36,356 bases of DNA from a virus, in the IMG/VR virus record IMGVR_UViG_3300008952_000148, positions 1 through 36,356 of that record; one strand, 5' to 3'. The notes below the pieces were generated by a model, which saw nothing but the letters and a program-made list of their open reading frames with translations, did not search any database and was not told the origin of the DNA. Shown one piece after another: positions 15,901-24,381 of this stretch. Each line of letters starts with the position of its first letter. Position 1 is the stretch's first letter. The translations under genes and the position numbers were made by a program.

Positions 15901-18430
15901 TCCAACAAGTTGGTGGCAAAGAAACCTGCCGACAAAAAGCGCTAAGGAAATAAGGAAAAACATCGCTGCCGTTGAAGAAATGCTTGTTGAAAGAGGTTCT
16001 TCTAGGGAAGCAGCTAAACAAGAGACAAGAAGAATTGCTGCGGGAATGGCCCACCAGCAGCCTATTGAGTCGTTTACTGGGTTGCGTGTATTAGGGAGAG
16101 ACGATCCAGCCTCGACAGGGGAAATCGGGTTTGAGTCTTTGACCAAAGATGTTTTGTTAATAAGGCAAAGAATACCTAAGCCAATAAGGGCTTTAATGGG
16201 AGAGGTGACTAACCCGCTAGAAGCGGCAGCCGTGACCACAGCTAGGCTTTCTGCGCTGCTTGAAAACAATCGTTTTTGGCAGACCTTAGCTGTATTGAAC
16301 GAAGAAGCGGGACAAAGACTTTTTTCTCCTGTGCCTTTAACTGGAGAGCAGCTAGGAAAGGCTCCGGGATGGTTGGGCAAAGACAAGGGGTTTTATTATC
16401 AAGTTAATACAGAGGGCTACAATCCTTTTAATGGAATGTACACAACTAGGGGTGTTGCTGAGGCTTTAGGGCAAATGGGGGCAGCGCAAGAAATGATTAC
16501 CAGTGGTATGAACGCGTCTATTTGGAAAAACCTTGTACTAACACCTAAGGCATGGACACAGCTTGGTAAAATCGTGCTCAGTCCGCCCGCACAAATCAGA
16601 AACTTTATCAGTGCGACCATGTTCGTAATGGGGAATGGACACATCCTAGGAATAGCCAGAAATTTTCCCAAAGCCATGAAAATAATTTCTCACGAGCTCT
16701 GGGAAGGAGGCATTGATTCTCAGGGGCGCCCCATTAGCGCAAGACAAAATGCTCAAAGAACCTATAGGCGCCTACAAGAATTAGGGGTTCTTAACACCAG
16801 TGTCCGCTTAGGAGATGTTTTGAATACGTTTAGGCTGGCTAATTCCGGAATGTTCCAGGAAGCCGGAGACTTTACGGCTATTTTATGGAGCCCTCTCAGG
16901 GACAAATATAAGAGAGCCGAACAGTTTTATACCGCTGCGGATGATTTTTGGAAAATTATTGCGTATTACTCTGAACTACAAAACTTTGAGAAAATATTTA
17001 AAACAGAGGCGGACTACAAGGAAATGCTCGACTGGTCCAGAGAATTGGGTATGCAAGAAACACTAAACAAAAATGATTTTATAGCGGCACGAGAAGAATT
17101 AGCCGCTTTCTATGTTAGACAAACGGTGCCCAACTATGATTATGTGGGAGGTTTTGCTGATATTTTAAGAAGCGGGGTGGGCGCTCCCTTTGGAAACTTT
17201 ATTGCCTTCCCTACAGAGTTAGTTAGAACCAGCGCCAATATCAATGCGCTTGCGTTTAAAGAAATGGGCTCTAATAACTGGCAAATACAAAAACGAGGTG
17301 CTGCGAGAATGGCTGGATACGGTGTCTCGGCTTTCGGTATCGGAGCAGCAGCTCAGGCTATTGGACAAGCAATGCACGACATAGACGACGAAGACCTAGA
17401 GGCAAGTAGGTTTTTCCTTGCAGATTGGGCAAAGAACAACCTGTTAATTCCGATAGAAAAGAAAGATGAAGCAGAGGGTGGTGGTTTTGATTATATTGAT
17501 GGAAGCTATGTTCTTGTTTACGATGATCTTGCAAGGGTTCCTTTTGCCACGCTTCGAGAGTACGAGGAGGGTCGAGAAGAAGGCAGGGGAATTGGGGAAA
17601 GTGCGTCGATTGCCATGGCCAAAACCATAACTGAGTTTATGGAGCCTTATATGGAGCCCAGTATTTTTCATCAGGCCGCTTTAGATGTCCTCCAAAACAG
17701 GAACAGTAACACCGGTAAACCTATCTTTAATCCCGCTAAGAGAGAGGCGCTGCCTTTTAATGGCGCAGCGGAAGAAGCTACAACCTATCTTAAATATTTG
17801 TGGGACAGAACACAGCCTGGAATAACTGCGGCTGGGGGGAAAATACTGCGTGGACAACGAGCAGAGGAACAGGCCTACGATAATTTTGGCAACAAACAAG
17901 AATTAAACGATGCTTGGAAATCTTTTTTTGGCATAAAAGTTAATCGGGTTAATCCTACTTCCAGTTTGAACTTTGCTTTGTCCGATCTTCTTAACCAGAA
18001 AAGGGACGCTAAAAAGATTTTTAGTCGGGTGGCTTATAATCGTGGAGCAGTGACACCACAAGAGCTAGAGTCGGCATGGCTAGAGTCACAGAAAGCAACT
18101 TATTTTATCAATCAGACTATTCATAATACCTTTAAGGCCGCGGAACAACTAAACGCAAATACCGAGGAGTTGGACACCGTGAAAAAAGACCGGTTTGTCA
18201 GTAAAAAAGAAAGAAGAGATTTGATTGAGGAGGGCCTTAATGTTGCTATAAAGCCTTCAAAAACGCTCAAGAAACAATTTGAAACCCGAACGGAACAACT
18301 AGAACGCGACGAAGGGATTCGCTCTATTCGCTTTTGGGACGACAACGCTATGGAAATTATCTACGATTATTTTAATGGGCTTCCTCTTGGTCCTGAGCTT
18401 GATCCTGCGTCTGTTCGAGAAGAAGAATAA
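12953..18430 (+). CDS. giant internal-virion / large polyvalent-type phage protein
   Basis: 1825 residues, the largest gene here. The N-terminus has two copies of RENPFSAWF(E/D)D (residues 3-13 and 25-35) separated by a Pro-rich spacer. A Gly/Ala zipper-like hydrophobic region (about 132-185, including GGVPGAAVGAVLGGALGAFL) could insert in a membrane. Two SAP-like helical motifs (about 361-395 and 519-563, RELKEEGKARG and MLKARG) may contact DNA. The rest is helical and charged with no catalytic signature that I recognise; the C-terminal third resembles the long helical tails of ejection proteins. Size, position at the end of the late operon and membrane-like segment suggest a DNA-ejection protein comparable in role to T7 gp16. 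The last 59 bp overlap the convergent nuclease gene. Confidence 0.72.
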   Translation: MARENPFSAWFEDTPPPTTPPEEERENPFSAWFDDDQSITPITEMPEETLPSGDPRDEGFFPILGRTIDELQASGWAGLRVLGEATGSERLIEVGDEGVRFNERQVAKYGRPMQVEDFEDIGDLVPFIKQGIAQILPSIAISMPTAIAGGRAGATAGTFVGGVPGAAVGAVLGGALGAFLPSFILSTGEVDREMKARAGEDFEDPGAAFTGGALVGALDVASVAFGLKPLMPVILKKASIKDITDKLISEGVEKSVAQAAVSQALAASLIEGSTEASQEYIEDAMAESATGIASEEGQLQSALLNAFSLGAIGGVSMGGVSGYISQGKTNKLLQNEKEIATQLETMEQEVQDQVNLEGKTWKDMKLRELKEEGKARGLDLEKVRTKKEAIEKLTNDAITEKKKDLMYAYLVEEFGNLSPQEIVERQKLRAELEAIAERGPEGINELILIAEGSTLEKKGEKDIPTIDTNRKQSVGSLINRILDRHAIDRRAEEGNSTSLLFRAALTKEYQDRKKLLLKEKRPALVQMLKARGLRASTEVFDKKGKVIGKKVATNEQIVQMLLDHDVFLFRHKQRMENYYEGKGYNRTKLLPFTKGRYRKKIEKEGPSQKYNIVTVREGDVERTTWGIDETWEQFVDRETGEAGTAVEITYEVDGKPLHEVMPEGSSNIRKDDLDFEQRNVVADEEGVLTGGSGLFDSYEKAKRDKRKKVVVKEVRLEHNPDLTPQGDPIGGIIGALRHWFAPSGPLGWSGFMAKRQRIANIRKMNQFINQAAKRTEMALSHSVSHGEYANEEMAQEALRRALNATTLRFKRTTKNIKDADGNVVEEAETAEVERELAERRERVKAIEKTLATFEALSGEDIAAYEGPSRETWIQLNKEEQKLLITRHILKGDILELEQILDPKAVKLNPAQAANRLLSPSLREPFLEIRSFIDMMSERLLRELPQELLQTKRKGAALEEVIKENLGNYMTRSYKIFEAGGFYDPTSWWQRNLPTKSAKEIRKNIAAVEEMLVERGSSREAAKQETRRIAAGMAHQQPIESFTGLRVLGRDDPASTGEIGFESLTKDVLLIRQRIPKPIRALMGEVTNPLEAAAVTTARLSALLENNRFWQTLAVLNEEAGQRLFSPVPLTGEQLGKAPGWLGKDKGFYYQVNTEGYNPFNGMYTTRGVAEALGQMGAAQEMITSGMNASIWKNLVLTPKAWTQLGKIVLSPPAQIRNFISATMFVMGNGHILGIARNFPKAMKIISHELWEGGIDSQGRPISARQNAQRTYRRLQELGVLNTSVRLGDVLNTFRLANSGMFQEAGDFTAILWSPLRDKYKRAEQFYTAADDFWKIIAYYSELQNFEKIFKTEADYKEMLDWSRELGMQETLNKNDFIAAREELAAFYVRQTVPNYDYVGGFADILRSGVGAPFGNFIAFPTELVRTSANINALAFKEMGSNNWQIQKRGAARMAGYGVSAFGIGAAAQAIGQAMHDIDDEDLEASRFFLADWAKNNLLIPIEKKDEAEGGGFDYIDGSYVLVYDDLARVPFATLREYEEGREEGRGIGESASIAMAKTITEFMEPYMEPSIFHQAALDVLQNRNSNTGKPIFNPAKREALPFNGAAEEATTYLKYLWDRTQPGITAAGGKILRGQRAEEQAYDNFGNKQELNDAWKSFFGIKVNRVNPTSSLNFALSDLLNQKRDAKKIFSRVAYNRGAVTPQELESAWLESQKATYFINQTIHNTFKAAEQLNANTEELDTVKKDRFVSKKERRDLIEEGLNVAIKPSKTLKKQFETRTEQLERDEGIRSIRFWDDNAMEIIYDYFNGLPLGPELDPASVREEE

Positions 18431-19106
18431 AGTTTTCCAGTCTGGTGTTCCAGGCGTCTGCTGCGCGTTCAAATTCACGTCCTTCTAGGACAAACTCCTG
18501 ATAAAAGCCGTCCACTGAACACATCATAATCACGCCCTTCTTAATTTCAGTGGCGTGAATTTCGTTGTGTGCTGTCGCATAAGCGGCAAGCTGTTGGAAG
18601 TAGTCCCAAACATAGCGCCTTCGTCTTTTAGGTGTGTTGGTTTGTTTAAAATCCATGATAGCTTCCTCGCCTAAGTGTTTTCCAATCACATCAGCGGTGC
18701 CGGCATACTTCCCTGGGTAATATAAAGGCACTTCACAGCCGTACACTTGGTCAATGGACGGAAACCCTTGGTCCATGATAGTGCAAGCCATTTTATAAGC
18801 TCTCTTTTTTTCGTGGGTGTCTGGGTAATAGTCCCAAATGCTGCCTTCCCTTAACTGTTTTTCAAGAATCTCGTGCATTTCGGTACCTCTGGCCGCAGCC
18901 TCGTTCCGTATGCGCTCTGCTTCCTCTTTCCCTACCCGCTCAATCCACTGTTGTAGGCTGTCGTTTTCCGGTTTGGTCTTAGAAAGAATGGTGGTGACAG
19001 AGGGCAGCCTTTCCTCTCCGTTTAAATAAACGCGGCCTTTGTCCGTGGTTTCACGAGAAAGGTCAGCGTATTCATAGGGAGAGGAGAAAAGAATGTCTTG
19101 TTTCAC
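18372..19106 (-). CDS. PD-(D/E)XK (RecB/Cas4-like) nuclease
   Basis: 244 residues, GTG start overlapping the stop of the upstream RHH gene (GTGA). Motifs of RecB-like nucleases are in order: GTEMHEILE (His78), GTADVIG (Asp139), IMDFKQT (Asp152, Lys154) and YFQQLAAYA (Gln171, Tyr176). These residues form the metal-dependent catalytic site of the PD-(D/E)XK superfamily. Phages use such enzymes as exonucleases for recombination, DNA processing or host DNA breakdown. Cas4-type iron-sulfur cysteines are not evident. It is the last gene of the leftward replication cluster, and its end overlaps the convergent late operon. The C-terminal tail (QTQDQAQDQEEAH) is low complexity. Nuclease assignment is firm; the exact role is inferred. 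Confidence 0.86.
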   Translation of the reverse strand: MKQDILFSSPYEYADLSRETTDKGRVYLNGEERLPSVTTILSKTKPENDSLQQWIERVGKEEAERIRNEAAARGTEMHEILEKQLREGSIWDYYPDTHEKKRAYKMACTIMDQGFPSIDQVYGCEVPLYYPGKYAGTADVIGKHLGEEAIMDFKQTNTPKRRRRYVWDYFQQLAAYATAHNEIHATEIKKGVIMMCSVDGFYQEFVLEGREFERAADAWNTRLENFILLLEQTQDQAQDQEEAH

Positions 19107-19258
19107 TGAGCAACGCCTTTATCAATATCCTCGGCCAAACGTTTAATAGCGTAGGCAAAAACATAGCTCTTAGGTCTCTCTGTTCTCTTTGAAATTTTCT
19201 CTGCTATTTTTACAATGTCTGTGCGTATAGCTACGCTTTTCCATTTAGTCGTGTCCAT
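19103..19258 (-). CDS. small ribbon-helix-helix (CopG/Arc-like) DNA-binding protein
   Basis: 51 residues with an ideal ribosome site (AAGGAGGT, 4 bp before the ATG). The layout is a short beta strand (KWKSVAIRTD), helix (IVKIAEKISKRTER), Pro-containing turn and second helix (KSYVFAYAIKRLAEDI). This is the ribbon-helix-helix fold, which binds DNA as a dimer through the paired strands. Its own promoter carries a 16-bp palindrome over the -10 box, so autoregulation is likely. It is coupled to the nuclease gene by a GTGA overlap. RHH antitoxins look similar, but the partner here is a replication-type nuclease rather than a toxin. Confidence 0.8.
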   Translation of the reverse strand: MDTTKWKSVAIRTDIVKIAEKISKRTERPKSYVFAYAIKRLAEDIDKGVAQ

Positions 19259-19286
19259 GGGACCTCCTTATATTAAATCGTGTTAA

Positions 19287-19315
19287 ATTATACAAAAGTA
19301 TAAGATGAATAGCAA
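19287..19315 (-). promoter_or_regulatory. sigma70-type promoter for the RHH-nuclease pair
   Basis: On the minus strand TTGCTA (19315-19310) is followed after exactly 17 bp by a perfect TATAAT (19292-19287). Transcription would start about 20 bp before the ribosome site of the RHH gene at 19258. This gives the RHH-nuclease pair a start independent of the long replication operon. Confidence 0.68.
19288..19303. promoter_or_regulatory. palindromic operator over the -10 box
   Basis: TTATAC and GTATAA are perfect 6-bp inverted arms separated by AAAA (plus strand). The dyad lies between and over the -35/-10 spacer and the -10 element, where a bound repressor would block RNA polymerase. The small RHH protein encoded just downstream is the obvious candidate ligand, by inference. 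Confidence 0.55.
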
Positions 19316-19322
19316 CTGTGGA

Positions 19323-21197
19323 TTAGGACATAGAGTCCCCCCAATTTTTTCCCAGTTCTGCGTCCACCTTGTTCGGGACCTCCAGTTCAACGGCGGCTTC
19401 CATGATCTTTACTATGCCTTCGACTTCCCTTTTATCGGAAACAGAGAAGACAAGTTCATCGTGTACCTGTAATAAAGGCGCGTAGGACGCATTATAGCAG
19501 TCCAGCATCGCTTTCTTTGTCATGTCGGCGGCTGACCCCTGGATTAGCTTGTTCAATGCCTTATAAACGAAAGCGCGTTTTATGTCTCCGTTGTATTCGT
19601 GCATCGCTTCTTTGTATTTCATTGGTCGACCTGTCCCGTACTGGCGTGGTTCCCACATATCGAAATGGCAACGTCGTCCGAGCAGGGTTTTAATATACCC
19701 TCGCGTGGTTGCACTACGCATAACCGTGTCAGCCATTTGTCTAACAAAAGGCGCATAGGTATTGAACCGCATTAAAATATCACTGGCCTCTTCAACATCC
19801 ACACCCAACTGATCCGCCAACTTGCCTTTGCCCATACCGTACATAATCCCTAGTCCTATGGTCTTGGCTGTCTTACGATCAATGCCGGCGAGTCGAGCGA
19901 CCTCTTGATGGAAGTCAGCTTCTCCGGCTATAAAGGCTTCGGCAATAGGATCAACCCCTTCATACCGTGAACGATAAGCAAAGTGGGTTAATATCCTAGG
20001 CTCTTGTTGTGAAAAATCTGCCGAACACCATTTTTGTCCCTCTTCTGGGAGAAACAAAGAACGGATAAGCGGACCCAGTTCCTTATCTCTTGCCGGGACC
20101 TGTTGTAAATTGGGGTTGCTCATGGACAGCCTTCCCGTCACTGTGCCTCCGGCCTCTCCTTTAAGTTGTCTAATATCAGCATGAATCCTGCCGTTGTGCT
20201 CGTGCTTGATGATGGTGTCGATAAAGGTTTTGTGGGCTTTGTTCAGTTCTCTTACACGCATAATCATCTGCGCCACGGGGTGTTCTTGGTTAGCTAAAAA
20301 CGCTTTGGTGAAACTAGGGTTGCCTTTAGCTGTGTGGCTGTAAGGAATTTTGCAAGCATCAAAGACTTGTGCCACAGAGTTGGCTGCCCAAACTCTGACG
20401 TCTTTAATCCCTGATTCTTTTTCCACATCTTTTAAAGTCTTCTCTTCCTGTTTAACCAACTGTTTCTTTAATTGGTCGGCTCGCTCCAGATCAACGCGTA
20501 CCCCTGTTGTTTTCATATTAAACAGTACCGGAAATAAATCCGTTTCCAGGTTAAAAATGTTCCATAGGTTCTGGTCTTCGAGGTGAATTTTAAAGTGGTT
20601 CCAAAGTTTTAAAGTGAGTGCCGCGTCTTGTGTGGCATAGGTGCCAACATAGGCTGAAGGCAATCGCCACATCTCTGCTTTAGGATCAACCCCCCACTCC
20701 TCGGCGGCTTGTTTAAGCTCTGCTTCGGATTTACCTTCTTGTAAATACTCTATGCCAAGAGAATTAAGGGTGTACCAATACATGTTCTCATTAATTAAAG
20801 GCGCCACAACCATGGTGTCTACAATGCGGCCTTTAACCTCAACCCCTGCTTGTCTTAACCAACCGACATCGTACATGGCGTTATGAAATACTTTGTCGTT
20901 GTCTCCGGACACAATGTCTTTAACAAATTGTAAGACTCTTTTCTTGGGAAAGTTAAAGCCGGCTTCGTGGGCAAAAGGAAAGTAGTCGGCATAGCCGTCA
21001 CAGGCAACTGAAACCCCGACAATCTCTCCGTCATCTCTAATATAACCGGGACCTTTGCTCTTTAAATTAGGGTCTCGGGTCTCGAGATCGACTGCAATTT
21101 CGTCAGCATCGCGTAGTTTCTGGGTAGGGAAAATATCCGGTGGTGTCCATTCTGTTGGCGGCTGAAATGTTTTATAGGCCATATTGTAAGCTCTCAT
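19323..21197 (-). CDS. polA: family A DNA polymerase with 3'-5' exonuclease
   Basis: 624 residues from the first Met; a second Met at 21182 (MAYKTFQPP) has the better, though weak, ribosome site. The proofreading domain is intact: Exo I D37-x-E39 (VDLET), Exo II N106 and D110 (HNAMYD), Exo III Y187 and D191 (YATQD). Polymerase motif A is SADFSQQEPR with D394; motif B is RKTAKTIGLGIMYG with R441, K445 and Y453; motif C is QVHDELVF with H579, D580. The position equivalent to E. coli Phe762 is Leu449. There is no 5'-3' exonuclease domain, as usual for phage polymerases. It replicates the phage genome with the neighbouring helicase and primase. It overlaps the SF1 helicase gene by 26 bp (11 bp from the second Met). 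Confidence 0.95.
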   Translation of the reverse strand: MRAYNMAYKTFQPPTEWTPPDIFPTQKLRDADEIAVDLETRDPNLKSKGPGYIRDDGEIVGVSVACDGYADYFPFAHEAGFNFPKKRVLQFVKDIVSGDNDKVFHNAMYDVGWLRQAGVEVKGRIVDTMVVAPLINENMYWYTLNSLGIEYLQEGKSEAELKQAAEEWGVDPKAEMWRLPSAYVGTYATQDAALTLKLWNHFKIHLEDQNLWNIFNLETDLFPVLFNMKTTGVRVDLERADQLKKQLVKQEEKTLKDVEKESGIKDVRVWAANSVAQVFDACKIPYSHTAKGNPSFTKAFLANQEHPVAQMIMRVRELNKAHKTFIDTIIKHEHNGRIHADIRQLKGEAGGTVTGRLSMSNPNLQQVPARDKELGPLIRSLFLPEEGQKWCSADFSQQEPRILTHFAYRSRYEGVDPIAEAFIAGEADFHQEVARLAGIDRKTAKTIGLGIMYGMGKGKLADQLGVDVEEASDILMRFNTYAPFVRQMADTVMRSATTRGYIKTLLGRRCHFDMWEPRQYGTGRPMKYKEAMHEYNGDIKRAFVYKALNKLIQGSAADMTKKAMLDCYNASYAPLLQVHDELVFSVSDKREVEGIVKIMEAAVELEVPNKVDAELGKNWGDSMS

Positions 21198-22719
21198 TTT
21201 GTGCGTTAATAAGGAAAAGATTTTCTTTGGCTCTGGTCACGGCGACATAGAATTGCCGATGGAGACTGTCGGCGTTGAGCATCGCGTTTAGTTTTTGTGC
21301 CGGCGACAGGTCCAACAGTACCGCTACGTTATCCGCTTCTCCTCCCTTGGCTTTGTGTATCGTTGACAAAGCTATCCGCGGCTCAACCTTTAAATCTTCG
21401 TTGTTGTTTAGAGCTTTCTTAATGAAGGCTCTTTTTTCTTCTTTAATTTTTTTTGTAAACACCTCTTCCCAAGGAAGCCCTAGACACTCTTCCTTTAGTC
21501 CAAAGAGGCTTACTATTTGTTTCTTTGTTAGTTTGTTTTCTTTGTTCTCTTCTTTCCCAGGGGCGGAAAGAAACCCTCTTTTCACTTCGTTCTTTGTTAA
21601 GTATCTATAGACTACTTCTAGTTCTCCTATGGTTATATTAGTGCGTTTCTTGTTTAGTTTTTTCCACCCTTCTATTGCTTGGACCATTGAAAAAGGAATA
21701 TAGCGAAAGCCGTTGTGAGAGAAAGGGGCACCTTGGTTGATTAGTTTTTTGCGTATGTTGTAGCCCTCTTTCTCTCCGTTAAGCATGTAGTCACAAGAGG
21801 CCAGGATTAACCACTCGCCTTTTTCCATAGGCAACACGTCCACGGAGGGCAGGTGTTCCAGTCTTCCTTCCTCGTCTCTGGGTAAATAGTTTTTGCTTTG
21901 GCGGTTTTGAATGCGGTTGGCAATTTTCTCAGCCACAGTGTGTACTTTTTTAGGGACCCTGAAGGACTGATCGAGGACCACGGTCCTGCCTTGCATAGCG
22001 ATAAACCGATCCGGTCTAGCACCGTTCCATTCGTAAATGGCTTGGTCATCATCGCCGGCGATGTAAGAAACGGGGACCACGGACATGAGTTTTTCTATTA
22101 AGCGCCAGTTTAATTCTGCTAAATCCTGGGCTTCATCTACAATTAAAACCTCCAGTGGGGGCACTTTGCCTTTATTAATAAACTCATTAATCATGTCAGC
22201 AAAAGAAAAAATGCCTTGCTCTTCTCTGTACTGAGCCCATGCTTTATCAATGGCTTCGAGTAAGGGAGCCACGACTTTCTGGCGTTCTTTTAAAGGGGTC
22301 TTTAAACGTTCCTTGTTGACAGAACGGCAGTTGGCTTTAGCGTTTTCTATGATTTGAAAATAGGGGTCTTCCAGCATCGCTTCCAATGATTTGCGGGTGT
22401 TGGCTTGGTAGTTTTGAGTTAGAGGAAAACTATAAACCTCTAAAAATTCTTTAATGTCTATCCCTTCCATGACACGAGTGATGCCCATGGCTCTTTTACA
22501 AAAGGCATGGCTGGTACAAAAATAAACCAGGTCTTCCTTAGCAAAACCAAAACGGGTTCGTGCACGATGCTTTCCTTCCTCTGCCGCTTTTACGGAAAAA
22601 GAGATAAAGGCTATGCGGTCTGGGTCAGTGCCGTGGTCAAGGTGTTCTTCTATTTTCTTTAGTAGGGTTGTGGTTTTGCCGGTGCCCGGAGGTCCAAAAA
22701 ACTTATCGACACTACTCAT
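21172..22719 (-). CDS. SF1 (UvrD/Rep-like) DNA helicase
   Basis: 515 residues. Walker A GPPGTGKTTT is at residues 9-18, Walker B VDEAQD at 194-199, motif III GDDDQAIYEWNGA at 222-234, and near the C-terminus STIHKAKGGEADNV (motif V) and QFYVAVTRAKENL (motif VI, with the arginine finger). These are the UvrD/Rep-type SF1A motifs; length is short, as in phage Dda-like helicases. It should translocate 3'-5' or 5'-3' along ssDNA to unwind the fork; polarity cannot be told from sequence. It overlaps the primase gene by 8 bp and the polymerase gene at its end, forming one replication operon. Confidence 0.93.
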   Translation of the reverse strand: MSSVDKFFGPPGTGKTTTLLKKIEEHLDHGTDPDRIAFISFSVKAAEEGKHRARTRFGFAKEDLVYFCTSHAFCKRAMGITRVMEGIDIKEFLEVYSFPLTQNYQANTRKSLEAMLEDPYFQIIENAKANCRSVNKERLKTPLKERQKVVAPLLEAIDKAWAQYREEQGIFSFADMINEFINKGKVPPLEVLIVDEAQDLAELNWRLIEKLMSVVPVSYIAGDDDQAIYEWNGARPDRFIAMQGRTVVLDQSFRVPKKVHTVAEKIANRIQNRQSKNYLPRDEEGRLEHLPSVDVLPMEKGEWLILASCDYMLNGEKEGYNIRKKLINQGAPFSHNGFRYIPFSMVQAIEGWKKLNKKRTNITIGELEVVYRYLTKNEVKRGFLSAPGKEENKENKLTKKQIVSLFGLKEECLGLPWEEVFTKKIKEEKRAFIKKALNNNEDLKVEPRIALSTIHKAKGGEADNVAVLLDLSPAQKLNAMLNADSLHRQFYVAVTRAKENLFLINAQNESLQYGL

Positions 22720-24310
22720 CTTCCCAATCCTTTTTCGGTTTGTTCAGTTTAAAGTCGTCAGCACTCACGCTCAGGGCGGTGTTGTCTTCGGTTTTTAGTA
22801 CCCAGACAGAGGTGTTCCCTGCCCCTTTGTCAATATACTTTACCGCTGTCGTGGCTCCTAGTGTTTTTAGTTCTGCGTAAATTTCAGCTTCCTTAATGCC
22901 TTTCATGCCTTTGAAATCTCTGACATATTTTACTAGGTCTCGACCCCGAAACCACCATTCATGTGCGGCTTCTTCTTCGCTTCGATACACCGCCCCGGCT
23001 AAGATCGCCACTCGTGCAGAGGACTCGGTGTTCTTACAAAACTCGGCTATAGCGTCTTGCAGTAGCCCTGATTTTGTCATGTCCGGCGGCACCTCTATTT
23101 CCTGGACATTTTGAAGCAGCTTATTGAGCTTGGCTACCCAGTCCCTTTTCTTAATATCGGGAGGACACTGGTTCAACACATCCATGCAACGCTGTTGATA
23201 CAGGTTAAAGCTGTGCAGTTCCCGTGTCTCAAGAATCAGAGTCTTGCCTTCTATGTTAAGGTGCCATAAGGGAGGGTCCGTCAGGTATTTTCTAAGACCT
23301 GATATTTCCACCTCTTTTTCAGAGGGGTCTATACCGTACCTTCGGGTCACGCATATTCCGCTTTGGCAATGGTTCACCAATGGCGGTGTGGTACACTTGT
23401 AACGATAGTCCGATTTCTCAAGACTATTCATTAAGGTATTCAGCTCAGCATGTGACAGGGGCTTGTGGCACGCTGTTTTGTTTACCTCCTGAAGTTTGTC
23501 GCGCCACTCATCACTTTCCGGGTGTATTTTTCTAAACAATACCCCGTAAGAGAAAAGAGCGTCGTTGCGGGTGCCTTCAGGTATCCCGTTTAGCTTCATG
23601 TGTACCAAACACGGCGGGGCCTGATCCCAAAAGGAATCGGCCGGACCCTCCCCGTTTGTCTTTCTGCTTTTCTTTGTTGGTTTAAGTTGGTCAAGTTGTT
23701 CCTCTGTAATAGCGGTTTTCTTAACGGCTCTAATAAATTGTTCCGGGTCGAGCATGTCTCCCTTCTTGTTCAACCCATAGCGAGTGGTGTCCTCTCCTCC
23801 GAAATAGGGCATGTTTAACCAGTTCCCTGTTTGTTTGTGCTTCTCTGTCTGTTTACTCCACTGGTGTTGCTTGGGAAAAATCTCGTCTCCGGTTCGACCC
23901 ATAGCGGCGGCAATCTCTTCGAGTTTACTTTTAAATTTGAACGCAGGCACCGGCTCTTTTGTAAAGAGAAACAAATGCACCCCGCCCGATTTGGTCAGAC
24001 AGGGGACCAAGGGCAACTGCATGTCTTTGATTAATTTTTGTAGGTGTTTTATGTCAACCGGGTATTCATCAACGTCAATGCACCCCCATCGACAGGTTTC
24101 GTTATCGGTGATCGGAATGACTCCGATAGAGGTTGTGCCTTCCAAGTGGGACTGCCAGTGGACCAAGGACAAAGGTTCTTGTAAAGTGCGACCTCTACCG
24201 TCTTTCTTTGTGCCTTTTGCTGTTTGTTTTGTTCCCTGTATTTGATAGATGCCATAAGCACGGTCAAGTCCCGCGAAAATCGACATAAATTCTACTGCTA
24301 TTTCCTTCAT
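22712..24310 (-). CDS. archaeo-eukaryotic-type primase (TOTE/AEP-like)
   Basis: 532 residues. The N-terminal domain carries AEP catalytic motifs: GCIDVDEYP (D79, D81), TKSGGVHLFLF with H112, and DEIFPKQ (about 142-148). This pattern matches the AEP domain of TOTE-type and plasmid/phage primases rather than the DnaG/TOPRIM type. A Cys/His cluster (CTTPPLVNHCQSGIC, about 300-315) may bind zinc or an iron-sulfur cluster. The C-terminal third (about 400-532) is a further helical region resembling primase C-terminal domains. It would make primers for the family A polymerase. A 14-bp palindrome sits across its ribosome site. Confidence 0.82.
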   Translation of the reverse strand: MKEIAVEFMSIFAGLDRAYGIYQIQGTKQTAKGTKKDGRGRTLQEPLSLVHWQSHLEGTTSIGVIPITDNETCRWGCIDVDEYPVDIKHLQKLIKDMQLPLVPCLTKSGGVHLFLFTKEPVPAFKFKSKLEEIAAAMGRTGDEIFPKQHQWSKQTEKHKQTGNWLNMPYFGGEDTTRYGLNKKGDMLDPEQFIRAVKKTAITEEQLDQLKPTKKSRKTNGEGPADSFWDQAPPCLVHMKLNGIPEGTRNDALFSYGVLFRKIHPESDEWRDKLQEVNKTACHKPLSHAELNTLMNSLEKSDYRYKCTTPPLVNHCQSGICVTRRYGIDPSEKEVEISGLRKYLTDPPLWHLNIEGKTLILETRELHSFNLYQQRCMDVLNQCPPDIKKRDWVAKLNKLLQNVQEIEVPPDMTKSGLLQDAIAEFCKNTESSARVAILAGAVYRSEEEAAHEWWFRGRDLVKYVRDFKGMKGIKEAEIYAELKTLGATTAVKYIDKGAGNTSVWVLKTEDNTALSVSADDFKLNKPKKDWEDE

Positions 24311-24315
24311 GGTGC

Positions 24316-24329
24316 CCCTTAGATAAGGG
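24316..24329 (-). promoter_or_regulatory. hairpin covering the primase ribosome-binding site
   Basis: The arms CCCTTA and TAAGGG pair perfectly around a TC centre. On the minus strand the 3' arm contains AAGGGG, the ribosome site of the primase gene 4 bp from its ATG. Folding of this element in mRNA would hide the site and could lower primase translation. Confidence 0.45.
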
Positions 24330-24381
24330 ACCCCATACTCTCCTTGTGTTTAAAAGTATAGAGTCCCTAAACTAGCAATCC

